Below are positions 1 to 13,875 of a stretch of DNA of 64,000 nucleotides, one piece after another. The notes below the pieces were generated by a model. It did no database searches. It was given only the letters and a program-made list of their open reading frames with translations, and was not told the DNA's origin. Position numbers and translations under genes: made by a program. Every line of letters starts with the position of its first letter. Position 1 is the stretch's first letter. The stretch is from Synchiropus splendidus (Eukaryota; Chordata; Actinopteri; Syngnathiformes; Callionymidae), in NCBI RefSeq assembly GCF_027744825.2, contig NC_071345.1, forward strand, positions 18,508,001-18,572,000, read 5' to 3'.

Positions 1-790
1 GACTTGAATCTGGTCCTGATCACATGAAACAGCCTATTTCAATGGAATGTTTATGCTGTAAGGAACATGGTCGGCTTGGGTCACCGCATATTAAAAAAAA
101 AGGCTTTCATTTTCGTACACTTTGTAAAGCTGCAAGAAAACAAGAGCAACAGCAACAACTCTCATGTTTGATACTATTTTAATTACCATGGCACTGATAG
201 AAAATCTCTGGTGCAGAACGTTCAACATAAGAACAGAAAAATAAAGCCCAGGGAACCACACACATAACCCATAAATACAAATAAACACACAAAGGTCAAC
301 ATCCTTTGGTCTTCGCAGAAGAACTCTGCACCATTTGGTACAGGATGCAAGGTGCACACGTGATTCCACTTCTCCTGCAATAAAGCAACCACTCACAATC
401 ATCAGTCATCGGAACCCTCTCAGTAATCTCAGAACACAGCAGAATGGAAGGCATTGAAAAGAGAAGCGAGCACCAGGCACAGTAGAGTGAGGCACTTATG
501 CATCCACCGCCTCCGACTTGGCTTCATGGCACCTGGCACAAAGGAGTTGGAGTCCGAGTTTACAGTTGAACATAACAGGTGGCTCAACTGAGTCATATAG
601 AACCAAAGTTCCTCTTGTGCAACGTCTTCTCTTATTTGGGAACATGCTCGTTTTTCATGGTAATATGTGCGATTGCTGATCATAAAGGATGAAGACGGGG
701 ACTGATGGGGTCATCAGAGTGGAGACACCAACAACTCCTAGGTAACGGTCAGTTGAACCTGGGAGAGTCTCTGCAAGTTACTGCAGGTTG
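1..790 (-). other. RNF144B 3' UTR and downstream flank
   Basis: No other gene is visible here. The stretch follows the RNF144B stop on the minus strand and probably contains its 3' UTR. Several AT-rich tracts could hold a polyadenylation signal, but I could not single one out. Open frames here show no recognisable domain. Confidence 0.45.
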
Positions 791-3700
791 CTATGATGTG
801 GAAGACTTAGCCTGGCTCACATCCTTCTTCTTCTTCTTGCTCTTCTTGGCCCTGCAGGGCTTACAAAAGCAGCAGAGGATGCAGGGCGAGGCCAGCAGGA
901 TGAGCGGAGAGGTCACCAGCAGGACCACGCTCACTCCCACCAAGATACCCACCACCTGAGGAGGACCACATAACACGTAAGAGTTTGTTGCACCAAGCAG
1001 TTGTGCGTATGTTGTTTGTATTTCATGCTTTCTTACTGTCCACTTTAGTTTATTAATGAAGCAGAGATCTACACAGGTGCAATGCTAACCTATTGTTGAC
1101 AACCCAGTCACCACTTTCAAATGACTCCTTGAAATTGACCATCAAGTAGAGCAAGTATCTAGAAAAATCAAACTCCATCTGAAACACACACTTCCACTAT
1201 AACAGCCATTACAATGACCCTATTTATGCAGTAGGAACGCCCAAAAACAACACAGATGAACTGGCCAGTGGCCAGTTGGTGTGTTTTCTCTCAGAGCAGG
1301 ACCAACATCACATCACCTCACCTCACCTCACCTCACCTCACCTCACCACAACAGCAAGTGTGTGACCTCACCTGTGTCCTGTTCCACATCACCGAGGCCC
1401 TGGAGTGGCCCAGCATGTTCCGGCACGGCCCTTTGTCATAGTGCCTCAGGAAAATATCACCCTGCAGTCACAAAACCAACACGTCCTCCTCAGTTTCTCA
1501 GTCAAAAATCATATGTGAAAGATGGAACACTCACGTCCAGATTCTGTAGACAATACCAGCAGAAAGTGTGTTTGCAGCTCTTACAGAGCATCTGCGCGCA
1601 GCCCTGGTTCCTCTCGATGTAGATGCCACACATGGGACATTGTTTGATGGTGAGGTCGGTGTTACTATCCGCTTCCTCCCTGAGGTTGTCACAGAGAGAC
1701 AAAAGCGACATGAGAGCTCCAAGAATGAGGTCAAGTGCAGAGGTGGGGTATGACTTCTTTATTTAGCTCCAGAATGAAAGGCGTGCGAAACACAGCTCTC
1801 CACAAGAGGGTACATACTACAACCCCTGTGATTTTTATACCAACTCAGACTGTGTCTAGGAAAGGACAGGACAGCATTTTCACTTTGCACTGCATCTTCG
1901 TGTGTGACATGTCAGTCAAGATAAACTGCTTTGCTCGCTCCTTCACCTCCTCCATCGACATTTGAAAAACAAGATAACATATTATCGACATGGTCTCACA
2001 CCAGGATGTGAAGGCGGCAGAAGATAAGATTGCACCTTTACTTTCAGGAGTAAATTTCACCGCAACTATTTAACCACACCTTGTGTGACCTCTGACCTGT
2101 CAGAGATAAGTGATCGTCAAAATGAAATGTATTAACAAATCACGCAACTTTAAAAACTGACCTTTTTTTTAATTGAAAAAGCTTCATGAGGTTTCATAGG
2201 ATTTTCAGAACAAGTACTTGTCCGGCAATAACCAAGGTAGGCGACTTCCGGCTGGGTAGGAAATCTTCTGCACAGATTTCATCACCAACAAAGGAGGAAA
2301 AAAATGCCTGATAGATTTCAACTTTACAACTCTTTTGCTATGGTTTCAGCCTCAGAACTGAACTCAGCAGCTGACCCCAAACGCAGTTAACTTTTTTCAC
2401 ATTTTGGATGTTAGTCACAAAAATGCCAAAGTATCTAGTGTATAAGCCAGAAAATGTTTTTTTACTTTCCCGTAACCTACCTCATTTTTTTTCTTAATTC
2501 GAATTGCCCCTTCTGTAAGGCGTCCGACATACTTTATATCTTCTAAATCAAACGTTCAGAGTTCTAATGTAGCTCAAAGATTTTCACTTCTGCGTCAATA
2601 TTTCAGGTCAACAGTCTGTTCTCAAGCTATTGCAAATGGCTGATAACACCACTTACTATTCAAATGGTGACTAGAAGGTGAACCGTCCTATTTCAGAGGT
2701 CTGCATCAAAACAAGAGAAGCTTGAGGAGTGACCTAGCAGTAGCTTACAGTTTCAACATGGTCTGAGTCACAAGGTTCACTGGGTGACGCCTTCAAACGG
2801 TGTTTCTTCATAAAAACATCCTGATTTATGTTGCTATTGAATGTGACAGACCACAATGTACCATGAACAGACAGAAAATGGACACAGAGATTTTAATTCG
2901 ACAATGAGAGCATCTAAATCTAAATGGTTGATGCACCCCTGGATGTCTGCCTTCAGACCTGAAGGCACAAAAAATATATTTTTAGATGGAGGCTGTGGGC
3001 GAAATTCGATCAAGGGATGTCATGACTTTGACCTTGGCTGAACTATAATGTGTACTCACAAGTATTTATAAATTCCTCACGTCAGTATGTTGACTAGACG
3101 TCAGGCCGCAGAGTAAAATAACAAGAAAGTTGAATATGAGAGATCGATAGCACATCCATCCACCCATCCATTGATCTTGAAAGCAATGGTGACTAATTTA
3201 CAAAAATGAGATGGCTCTCATTTTGTTTACACACATAGTACTCTAAGCCTGAACTAACTACTTTATTTCGAACCAGATGCTTTCCACTTAAAACTTTGAA
3301 AAAAGAGGATTTTATTAGAAGTAACTTGCGCTCGAGTTATTGTTGATCTATAATACTTTTCCTCAACAGTAAATATTCAAACTCTTTCCACCTCTGTATG
3401 TCCCTGCAGCTCACAGAACTGTCTTGTACCACATTCATAGACATCATTGAAAACAACAGAGCGGCTGGTGCAGTTTCCCTCTCTGGGTCGACCCACTGCT
3501 GAATAAAACATCGGTCCAGGATTAATAAAGGAGCATTTCTCAGCAGTGCCCCCTTGTACACCCACCCATACAGTGGCGCTGCCAGACTGACTGTCATTGG
3601 GGAGGTGCTGACTTCTATCAGAATTCCATTGTCTCTGTGCCAAAAAGAGGTGGAGGAGTGGGCACGGGCCCAGCGGAAGAGAGAGCGTGAGCACTGCGGT

Positions 3701-6700
3701 GAAGCAGCAGGTTCGAAAGGATGAAGCGTGACCTGGATGAAGGCCATCGGCCGTGATTAAACCTGGCTGGTTAGATCCAGGAGCTCAGATTGGTTTTGAA
3801 ATGGTGTTTACATAAGTAGATGAGAGAGAAAGGACAAACTAGATCATGGTACAAAGGTCCAGTAGGCAAAACCAGAGCAGTGTAATTCTGGTTTGTCACT
3901 GTGTGTCTCTCTCTAGTGATACTGAGACGACTCCTCCTTGGTTCACTGTTTACTTTTCAATTGCAAAGCCACATCACATTTTCATCAGAGCTGTTGCAGC
4001 TGATGATAAGACGTACCAAAGTCCTTCACACCTTGAGAGGACTTCATTTGGTAATAGCAAAGGCACAATGCTGCAATAAATAGGGCACAATGATGCAATG
4101 AATGGCTGTTTCAGGCACAAGTGCTGTCAAATTATAGCTCCAAATGGTTTTGACATGAAGCAGACGCAAATATTTTCAAATTTTAAGTTTTAATTTTTAA
4201 CACCATCTGCTGATTCACCTTTTAACAATATAAAGTGTCTTCATCATGTGTATTTGTTGATATAAACAGACAACATGTTATATGTATATGCAAGCAAGGG
4301 AGAGCCATGACAAGGAATATATCTGAGATGCAACTCAAATATTTATCTCAGTTACTGAGTTTCTAGGTGGAAAATGAGTCATAGCATTGATGGGAAGGGA
4401 TTGGAGTAGTGATGTAGTGAAGACCATGTCGAGACCAGAGCAAAAAGAGACCAAGACCAAACAGATTTTCGCACGTTCAAGGCATCTCATGATGTGAACC
4501 CATCAAATTTGGCCTTTAGACCCAACCAAAGTTTTGAATGGATGGGGCAGTGAACCTTCAGCAACAGAATTCCAATTGCGTGACAAAGACGTGCTAAATA
4601 GTTGGATATATTTCAGTTAAGAGCTCAGGCACAGTAAAGCCTGAACAAATAAGCTCAAATGCAGAAGCAGCTGGAATTCCTCGGACAGGCTTTTGTGCCT
4701 TCCTTTGAGCTGCAGAATAGCTAAGCCACCTGCCACAGCCTCTCAGTAAAGCTGCTGCATGCACACGGAGACAGTCAGTAGGTCACCCTCCCTCAGATGT
4801 TTAACAAGGCATGTCCAGCTAAAGGTAGACCCAGGACCAGGCCAAAGAAAGGTCAGGAGGTGTCTTGATGGGGAAGGCAGCAGCAATTGGTGCAGCCCTT
4901 TCAGGATCAGGATTTGCTGTTCCTACATGTCCATCAGAGTCTGCACTCTCTGCTTTGGGTCAGCCACCAAACAGAACAAGAACAAGGCTGTGACAATTCC
5001 ATACATAAGATCAGTGCACAGGTCAGGAAAAGGCCACATCTGTGTTGAATAATAACAAAACCTTGGCAACAACAAACTCCCCCTCATTTGCACTATAAAT
5101 AATTGAACTAGCAACTTTCCACTGTGCAACTATGTGGAACTGCACAGCCGCTAAATGAAGGTGTGCACAAGCAAGAGTGAAAACCCATTTTTCTAAGGGT
5201 GTGGTTTCATACCTCCCTGCAACAAGTGGAGGAGCAACAAGTGTTTCTTTGTGGCCTCTGCAGTGGAGCCAGCACGCTCATGATGATCCTTTTAAGAGAG
5301 CAGCTCAGACTTGCCAGCTGCCAGGAGCACATGGCTGACCTACAAGTCCAATGACTGACCTGCTTTCACCAGAGAGTGACGTGGTAACCATGGGCTGCCG
5401 CTCAGGGCAGGTATGGTCGTCTCTCCAGGGTCCCCTGCACCCAGAGCAGAAGACAGTGTGGCAGGTGGGACAGGGCACGGCCGAAGGTCCGCCCTCACGG
5501 CTCAGCTGCACAGGACACACGGCCTGACATTCAAGCACCGGGCACCAGGCTCTGCTGGGGTCCAGTTTCACCTCTGCAGACAGCAAATTCTCATTACGGG
5601 GACCTTTCTACCAGAACATAATATTCACACCACCAAATCACTGGCAAAATATCACAGATCTGAACAACTGATCGGCACAGTACATCAAATCATTAAGAAA
5701 AGAGTCAAACATTTCTCAAATCAGATATTTCCACTTCCATTGTAATGTTATATTTTGTAGAGTAAAAGTGCAAATTACAGACTTTTTACTTTTTCAAGTA
5801 TGTACAAATGTTCTACAGCGTCAAAGCATAATCTTGTTTCTGTTATACAGTTTGACAGACTAGCAGCCAATGGTAGCTTTTCCCCTTTAAAAAGGCGTTT
5901 TAAGCAAGCTAAGCCACCAGCAGCATCCATCAGGCCTCTCGGAATAATTCATTTTTTGAACAAGAACATCCCGCACCTCTCTCAAACTTCAAGCGCTGAT
6001 ACAGCTCCGCTTGATCCACTGACACCAAGATTGTGATCTGGAGACACAAAGAACAGTTATGTTGACGGGATTACAAAATGACATGCAACTAAGCTTAACA
6101 CAGTCTGATACAATAGAACAATGCTATCGAATCCCCCTCACTTACCTTACACCTGCAGAGCCCATTTTTCTTATCTCTTTCAAATTACACGCAGGAGTGA
6201 CACACTGAACACCTAGTTCTACGGACCTTGCTCTTTAGTTTCCCCTCTGGGTCTTGTTTGAAAAGTTACTGTTTGCCCCCTCACCGTTTTAATGGGGATC
6301 AGGTAGAAAGAACAATCTGCTGCCCACCACCTTGTCTGAAATACCATTGCTCGATAGTGAAGTATGAGATAAGCTTTAAGCTTTAAGCTAATGTGCTCAT
6401 GACCATGATTTGAGGTGTCATTTCAGCAGGTGAAATGATAAAATACTTTTTCATTGTACAGTGAAAAAGTAATTCCTAGATGAAGACCCCCGTTCCAAAG
6501 ATTTTGCTGTATCACCTGAGCATTGTGCTGGTGAGAAAAGCTACACAATCTTTTATGAAACCAATCTTTCTTACCTGAACATATTACGCTGAAGAAAAGA
6601 CCAGAAAGGTGAGATCCAGGAGATTTAAATACTGCTAAGCTCAATGTACCAAAATATATATATGTATTCAGATTTATATCTGCATTTACGTACTTTGTGT

Positions 6701-7913
6701 ATGTCAGCATTCACCTCCCCATTTTCTGACCTACATATCCCAGATTTATGTAGGGCATACCTCAGAGTCCAGTAGCGCTCCAGACCTTTGGCAGGCCATA
6801 TCAGGGCAGGTGATGGGTGCCCCCCCACCCTCCCTGATAGCCAGCTGGACATACTGCCGCAGACACTGTGAAGAGAGAACAGCACTTCAAAACATCAAGC
6901 TGGCTTTAGCTGCAGGTGAGCTGCTGCGAGCTCAAGAACACAACAACAGCCAAGCTACTTCTGTTGGAAGACCAGCCTCATTTCCAAGACTGGAAAAGTC
7001 CAAAACTCCTCTGACCAATATTACTTTGGCTCTCAGGCACCATTTAACATCCAAACACTTTCTTCAGTAAATGGCCACAATAATGTGGCTGACTAATCCT
7101 CCGCATTTTTTTTCCAGAATCTTGAATTGTGTTTAACAATGTTAACACACACGGGCTAGTCGGATTAAGGAAACAAAGGTTGTGAAAGTTAGTGCTTGCA
7201 TTGCAGTGAATACCTGTCATGTTTTCTTTCTACTGAATTAAAATAAACAATCCAGGGGCAAAGTCATCATCACATTTTTGTCTTTTTCACTTTGCTAAAA
7301 CGAATGAATGTGATGAGGGAGCGAATACTAGTCGACAACACAGGTCATGCTGTCCTTTGATGTTGCCGTTATTTCATACGGCTCGTACACACAATATCTC
7401 TACCATAAATGGTATTAGATCATCTTCAGTTTTCCTTAAGCTGTCAGGTACTTCGATTTTTTTAAAGCCCCATCAAAGTAGGACTAATGCAGTAACGCTG
7501 TTTTCTGTCACCCTGGTTAAGTCAAGCAAAGAGCCTCCTACCCGTGAAAATGGGGTTCCAGCTAAAAAGCTAAAAGAAAAATCAGTGCAAAAACCATCGG
7601 CACTTAAGTTATTCTCTAGTCGTGTTAAGTGTGTTAGCAACACTGACACCAGGGCCTGAGTGTGACACTTAAGTCTAACCAAAAAGCTTGATTTACCTAC
7701 CTCTGAACAGAAAATACAGTCACATGTCTGGAGCTTGAGTGAAGCAGAACAGGGCTGTTCGTTGAGGCAGAGTTTGCAGAAGATGTCAGAGCTCAGCTCC
7801 GGGTCGGCTCCATTGTCAGCAGCGTACGGTGTTGAATGGTGGTTGTCCTGGCTGCTCTTGGGTCTGGTGCTTGCCATGTCTTGCTGGCAGGCAGGGTGTG
7901 GAGGAGGAACCAT
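791..7913 (-). CDS. rnf144b: RNF144B, RBR-type E3 ubiquitin-protein ligase (330 codons, seven coding exons)
   Basis: Minus-strand coding exons, in order: 7913-7701, 6865-6761, 6037-5977, 5573-5360, 1679-1535, 1461-1372 and 955-791. Every boundary is GT-AG, and the lengths sum to 993 nt in one open frame. RING1 begins with CKLC (Cys46, Cys49), continues through CDCIFC (64-69) and Cys72, and ends at CPDMAC (91-96). The IBR lies at about 107-198 ([10 protein letters not shown] ... CPTC ... FCSGC). RING2 is at about 212-241 ([14 protein letters not shown] ... FCWYC), and the likely catalytic cysteine is Cys225 in NQGC. Residues 277-303 form a membrane anchor, followed by a Cys/Lys-rich tail. RBR ligases take ubiquitin from an E2 onto the RING2 cysteine before transfer; tail-anchored RNF144 proteins sit on intracellular membranes. 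The tail motif VVGILVG...LLASPC matches RNF144B better than RNF144A. The start at 7913 has a good context (gccATGG), and the upstream ATG frames close at once. The protein is somewhat longer than the mammalian one (about 300 residues), mainly at the N terminus. Confidence 0.93.
1311..1347. repeat. Short (CCTCA)n tandem repeat
   Basis: About seven uninterrupted copies of the pentamer cctca lie in the last RNF144B intron, about 25 nt from the donor of the exon at 1461-1372. On the transcribed strand this is a (TGAGG)n run just inside the intron. Confidence 0.8.
1680..5359 (-). other. RNF144B intron, mostly unannotated sequence
   Basis: This is a long intron between the IBR exon and the RING2 exon. 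I found no second gene. One minus-strand open frame of 136 codons (3747-3337) overlaps a 105-codon frame in another phase. Neither shows a domain, a splice-site context or a good start context. Open reading in two minus-strand phases at once suggests base composition or an old repeat rather than a gene. Confidence 0.5.
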
Positions 7914-7965
7914 GGCTTCCTACCCCCTCCGTGAGGACCAGAGTGGAGCTGCGGCGTCCATCATG
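7914..7965 (-). other. rnf144b: 5' UTR part of RNF144B exon 2
   Basis: An acceptor (cactacttcag) ends at 7966 on the minus strand, so the first coding exon probably starts at 7965. It has about 50 nt of leader before the ATG at 7913. An ATG inside this leader opens a frame of 14 codons and then stops. It could act as a small upstream ORF. Confidence 0.55.
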
Positions 7966-8935
7966 CTGAAGTAGTGAAGGAGAAACACAACTTGGAGTTG
8001 ATCATAGTTTCTACAGACTTGTGTTGTCAGTTGAACTTCTAAATAAATGTGCACCGAGAACAATACTCAACACTTATAATCAATTCCAATGTGCAACATG
8101 ACAAAACACTGTTAGTAAATTGGCAATATACCAAAAGTAAATAGAAAGTGACACATTGTTTTTTACATCCTGCTTCCTTGAACACATCAGTTCTTTCTGG
8201 TAACTGTGTCAGAGACATGACATTTAACTGGGTATAAATGCAGCCATTGACTTGCTTGAGACATTTATGAGCTAGTGCATAACTGGTGATTGTTTTTGTT
8301 CTGTGTTTGACATCACACAAAACCAAGCGGACGTGTGGTTCAATCCTGATTATGTTTGTTGTTCTTCCATATGTGAGCAAAGTCCAGCCGCGTTATGGCC
8401 CAAGCCTGCACCTGATGGAGTCTTAACATCCAGGCAAATGTGCCCTAATATTACAGACATCTGAGACATAGGTTACATTTAGAAGTAGTTATTACATACT
8501 GTATAACAACAACAAAGACCTATCATTCTTCCCCTTTTTTCAGTAAGTTTATTTTCCCAGAAAACTTTTAACATTCTTCTATTTATTTATAAGTCCTGTG
8601 GTACTTGACTGCTAATATGTGGTCACATTTTCTATTTTGGCTATTTTTCTGTTTTGATGTGTGGGAATCCTGTTTTTATAACTCTTGGTGTTTATGTCAG
8701 TTGTGAATACTGTGTTTTAAATCAAAATCTAATCTATAAACAACTAGGCCTGGCATGGCAATCAATAAGTCAATTCATTGCATGGTAATAAAAAAAATGA
8801 GCCTGTTCACTTTGGCAGCCTCGATTAATTGCCATGTGTATGTTCATTTGTTTCATTTCCTCAACACATCAAACAAGCTTGCTTTACTAAGTTCAGGTGT
8901 CATTTACTGAGACTATGAATGCGTTTTGAATTGTT

Positions 8936-8937
<2 letters not shown>

Positions 8938-9033
<96 letters not shown>

Positions 9034-9051
9034 TGCGTGCGTGTGCGTGCA

Positions 9052-9081
<30 letters not shown>
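8938..9081. repeat. Compound microsatellite (TG)n-(CGTG)n-(TA)n
   Basis: About 38 TG units are followed by a cgtg/tgcg run and then about 13 TA units, in RNF144B intron 1. The alternating purine-pyrimidine tract could adopt Z-DNA. The open frame across it is an artefact of the repeat. Confidence 0.95.
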
Positions 9082-9082
<1 letters not shown>

Positions 9083-10530
9083 GCTATATATCTGTAACTG
9101 AAATGAAATCTAAAAATATATTAAGGTATAATTAAATTATGAGTGGTGTTTATCAGCCTGTCCTCATCTTAGAATATATTTTATTGCTATTATACTCATA
9201 ATGAATGACACTTGAACACTATAAATGTGTGTGTAGTGGGTTTTAGTATAGTTGACCAGCAACAATCTGTGACCGTTCACACACCTCTTCCACACAATAA
9301 GAGTTTATCATTATTTATGTTGAATTCTGTAACATTCCATGTTAAACAGTAGATTCAATTTTAATCGGCCAATTCTGTGATTTTGTCAGGGACTCTGTGA
9401 TAAAATTTGGAGGTTTGATGAGCTATTTCTCAATTCACCTGGTCACGTATATTAGATTCGATTGGATTGGATTGTTTATTGTCATTTTTCTCAATTTTCA
9501 TGCACTTTTTCTTCAACTAAGTATATGAATCTACTGAATAACAATAATAATGAACAACACTATACATATAAAACATTGCAAAATAAACCATCCAAAAGAC
9601 AAAGTGCTTAACATCATATAAACAACTTTTATTCTCATTTCATTGATCTGATCAAACCCACAACTTGATAAACAACCCGACAGACAGCTCCTCTTGTCAT
9701 CAACTACATGTCCAGGGAGTATCTGGGGTCCAGGTACGCTTTTTGTTGTTGAAAGCTCCGGTCTTCAACAACTTGTCCAAAAGAATAAACTCCATTAGCA
9801 CTGGTTTCACCAGCTGTTCGACCCAGTTAGCTTATCTCAGTTAGCCTCTTGGTAGCGCTCAAATTCAGTGCAGTGATTTGAGTTCAAGTGTCTTGTCAAG
9901 TTCATGGTGTTGAAGTTTTAACTCTGAGGCTCACTCCTTCACATGTTGCAGTTTGGTTGTCATTTTCCTTGACGGAGAAATATAGCCAAATTACTGCCAG
10001 CCTAGCTTGTTGGCTCACTGTCTTTTGGGCAGGCGGGTCAGTAGCATGTTTTGAGATTTCTACATTGTGATATGAAATGTAAAATAAAGAAATATTATAT
10101 ATTATAAATAGCATTTTATATAAATAAATCAACATATCTGTCATGTGATGGGCCGATCATGATGTCGTCATAAAATGCCATACAGCGCCAATAAACTGGC
10201 CATCGATCGGTGGATGACTGTGACATGATGTCCCTACACAGGCAGGATACTCCGGGCATCTTGTATTACATTAGTTCGTCTTGGAAAGTGACCAGAATGA
10301 AAAAGGAGTTTCTGACCCTGAACAGGTGGCTTGTCTGTCTTCCTTGCTCAGTCAACAATTCACAACTCATCGGGTCTGACTTCATCTGTGATTATCTGAA
10401 GAGCCTGATATTATCTTTTTCCATCTCTTCTGGCACTGAAGGTATCATGTTCCTCACTCTTGCCATCTCCTCCAAACATGAGAATCTCTCCAGCTTCAGT
10501 GAGGTCTGCTTCATTTTGTCCTCTGACTGA
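9082..10530. other. RNF144B intron 1, no gene seen
   Basis: AT-rich intron sequence. A run near 9455-9490 (repeated gattggatt, then tttattgtcat) looks like the 3' tail of a fish LINE. Nothing else is identifiable. Confidence 0.4.
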
Positions 10531-11336
10531 ATCACTGGTGTCATGTCCGGTTGACGTTTTCATTTTCATTCTTCATTGTAGTGTTCCCTTCCATTTTCAC
10601 TTTCAGTGGTGAGAGGTCCTTTTGTCACATGCTCCTTTAATGTCTACCTTTCATTTGTTTGAATTACATCCTTGACTGTGTTGCAACAGTCATGCTATAA
10701 GTGTGGGTGTTTGATAACTCAAGTGCCTTTATTAGGGGGATAAACATCTGATCCTGTCACAGCCGTGGCAGAAGTCCGTCATCAGTTCATATCTCAGGTG
10801 TCGATGACTCGTCGTGTTAAGAATATGGTGGTCGAGACGTGCTTCATCGTGGGTCACAAACCAACTATTTTGCACGAAGCATAGGGCTAACAGGTCAAAA
10901 AAATGAACGAAACTTTGTGTTACAATTTGGACCATAGTGGAACTTTGATCGCATGACTTCGTCAGCGCTACACCATCATCACAGAATCCACCAGTAAGTA
11001 CCTACTTTAATAGTCACTATTTGGCATTCTGTTGCAACTTTGACAGGCGGTAGAAGACTTCAGCAAATCATCCATTTTAAATAAACAGCCTCTTGCGTCT
11101 CTCCAGCATTTGCAGCTGAGCCTTCTCACCCTGGAAATCACATGCTGGAACTTACCACCTCATGAAGGAGGGCAAGACCGAAAGCTCCAGCTTGACACTC
11201 ACTTTATTTGCTGCTATTTTAATGCACAAAACTTCTCAGCGAACGTATCATGTTGACCTCAACTTTACGGAAAATGGTGTTCACTGCCAGAGTCAATCCA
11301 ACGATAAGACACTGGCCTTTAACTCCTCTGTCAAAC
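10531..11336. repeat. 806-bp dispersed repeat, copy 1
   Basis: Nearly identical to 15137-15942 in the same orientation; I saw only a handful of substitutions. It starts at tgaatcactggtgtcatg and ends at cctctgtcaaac, after which the two copies diverge sharply. It lacks TG...CA ends and short inverted termini, so it is not an obvious LTR. Short open frames exist on both strands (67 and 65 codons) with no recognisable domain. Confidence 0.85.
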
Positions 11337-11844
11337 GTACTTCACCAGTATTTAGCTGAAACTGAAAGCACCCAGTGTGCTTGTTTACTGGTCCTTGGGG
11401 TGTTGAGTTGGTAGCTCAGGGATTAGCAGTAGCACTTTAGTTTCCTGTTCAGGAATGGGGAAATCAAAGCAGCATTGGTGGAACACACTGGACTCCAGAT
11501 ATGCTGTGGCTGTGCAGGAGTCAGTCAGCCAGAAAAGAGTGCAGTAGAATTCAGAGGGCATCACTTCTATTTGCACCTTATCACCGACTACTGCTTAACA
11601 TCAATCCCAAATCACTGGAGTCCCATTCTAGTCTACAATCAAAACAAATATGTGGGATGGCTACCCACAAAACCATTTTGTTTTCCACTGAAACTTGATT
11701 TAAGGCACTCGGAATGGTCCAGGGCAATAATGAAAAAATTGACGCAGTCACTGAACAGCACTCGACCGCAAACAGCCCAGGGCATCTCTAAAAGGTGATT
11801 GAGTCAAAAGGTCTCGGGGTGTGGAGGACAGAGAGGGGACCTAC

Positions 11845-12010
11845 CTCCTTCCTCCTGGACCGCTCGCCGTTTCTATGTCGCACTGAAGCACGGACACATG
11901 TGTAGTCACAGCCCGCTGGGAGAAACAACGTCCGCCGACGAAGCTGGTTGCCGTGTCGTTCACTAAAATGCAAATAACTATGACAGTCCACACCCTACCG
12001 AAGCAGGTTT
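11845..12010 (-). other. rnf144b: Probable non-coding first exon of RNF144B
   Basis: A strong minus-strand donor (GGAAGGAG followed by gtaggt) lies at 11845/11844, in a stretch richer in CpG than its surroundings (about 11840-12420). It is upstream of the RNF144B start exon in the right orientation. The mammalian gene also starts with a non-coding exon. The 5' limit is a guess, as no TATA box is clear. The call rests on donor quality and position only. Confidence 0.4.
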
Positions 12011-12435
12011 CGGTGTTACAGCAGAACCAGAACCGTGTACCGACATGCTCCGGCTGCTGTAATGTGTCAAGTCAGTATTCAAGTGTTGGCGTTCCATCCA
12101 GGAAGCTGCCGCCTTCTCTGTGACGAAGCTGCATTCAAATACAGTCAGGAACAAATGACGTCTGGAGAAGCTCACGCCGTCCCAAGAAGTATGGATCTTT
12201 GAAATGTGTAAATATTTCCACACCTTCTAGATTACAAAACGTGTGGTAATCTAGATATGATAAACTGAGGAGCGTCAGGATTATAGAGGAGATCGGCTGG
12301 AACAGCCATTCATCGCCGTGTTAGCGTTTTCTTACTGTATTTGAACGCATCATCATGTATTTGCGCAGTTTTACTAGGACTCCTGCCTTCGTTGTCCACC
12401 GCGCGCCCGCCTGTCGGCTTAAATGTCAAGAATAA

Positions 12436-12582
12436 AGACAGCGCAAACTGTAAATATTAAAGGACTAGTTCTTTTAAATTGTTAAACGTGGTGTAATACA
12501 CGCTTTAAAGACAGCGCGAACTGTAAATATTAAAGGACCAGTTCTTTTAAATTGTTAAATGTGATGTAAAACACGCTTTAAA
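12436..12582. repeat. Two tandem copies of a 73-bp sequence
   Basis: acagcgc begins at 12438 and again at 12511, and the next 70 bases agree with only a few changes. It lies in the GC-shifted region just upstream of the probable RNF144B first exon, so it could be promoter-proximal for that gene. Confidence 0.85.
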
Positions 12583-13875
12583 TTATATTTAAAAAATTAA
12601 TATTTGGAAAATATGACGTTACAAAAATTCGGCAGAAACACACTCTCACACACTAAGGTCTGCTTCTGTTGGTTCTCAGATCTCAGAATGTTGACTAATA
12701 AAGGATTGCATAATCCCAACACAATGTCATCTTGGGGCATTTCTTGTCATGTCTTTGAGTTCAGAGTGAGATCTAGCTCACCAACATTTCAACACTAGTT
12801 GAGGACACTAGAATACATTTCAAACTGTCCGCAGCCTTGTCTAATCGTCAAATGAATGGACTGTGTTCATGTTTTCCTGACTTCAGCAACGTTCGATTAT
12901 TGTCTACTTCTATTGCTATTGAATATTCTCAATGGATGTGAATAACCGTTTGCTTTAATAGGTTGTGAACGAGTGAATTAAAAATTAGCGGACACTTGAC
13001 TTGAAATAACAGAACACCGCCCCCTACTTGCGTATGGTGGTAGTTCATGTAGGTGCAAAGGCCAGATAGGACAGTTTTGAGACCTTTCCATTTTTCCGAC
13101 AGCACTCTGTCGAAAACAAAACTGTAATGCCAGTTATTGTGCCAATCCCTACATCACATTTATATGACCACAGAAATAGGAACGTCAAGCACTGTGGAAA
13201 TGACACCATCGGATGAGCGCACCTCAAGTATCGAGAAGCCCCTGGCTGCAGCCTGGAGAACGGGACCTTGAGCTCCAGCGTCCTACCCACTTAAGTCACT
13301 CGACGTTGACCTCTGGCCGTCTTCAGCGTTACACATGCCCAACAACCGTGGCACTTGCATACGAAACAGGCCACAACACTTCAGAGAGACTTCTTTAAAG
13401 CGGACCTTTGAATATGCTTTTGACAGATTACATTATCATATATATTTCTTTACCTCTGTAATTTTATTTGTCTCATTATATTAATATTTTCCAGTGTTAT
13501 GATAACCTACTTGAACTAGAAGGTTGATTAGAATGCCTCATGTACATATTAAAATAAAAATAAAATGATTTAGATGATGAGTTATTGAGCTCACAATTAC
13601 ATTCGCATGACAGGTCGAGGACGTAAGGGCACTGTGCAAGCAACGCGGTCTAGATGGGAAAGGCTCAAAGATGGATCTTGTTATTTCACTCCGTGACAAA
13701 CAGGGTCACCTATAATAAAGTGTTTGTGGAGGTGTGGGGGCCCTCTGGTAAGTTCAATTGCAAGGAATTTATCATTCAACTGATTGTAAATAGTTACAGC
13801 TTTTCATAGTCAAGTAAGGATTTGTCTCCAAAACAAAGTCATAATATGATTAAAACCAATACTTTATTTGCTCTT
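12583..13875. other. Intergenic sequence without a supported gene
   Basis: No splice-supported coding exon or recognised repeat was found. An open frame at 13290-13045 (minus) has no domain features. The 3' part (13420-13870) is AT-rich. Confidence 0.4.

Noticed and set aside
3337..3747. 136-codon minus-strand frame in an RNF144B intron
   Set aside because: No recognisable domain, another minus-strand phase is open over the same bases, and there are no matching splice sites.
8926..9135. 69-codon open frame
   Set aside because: Made entirely of the TG/CGTG/TA microsatellite (Val-Cys and Tyr-Ile runs).
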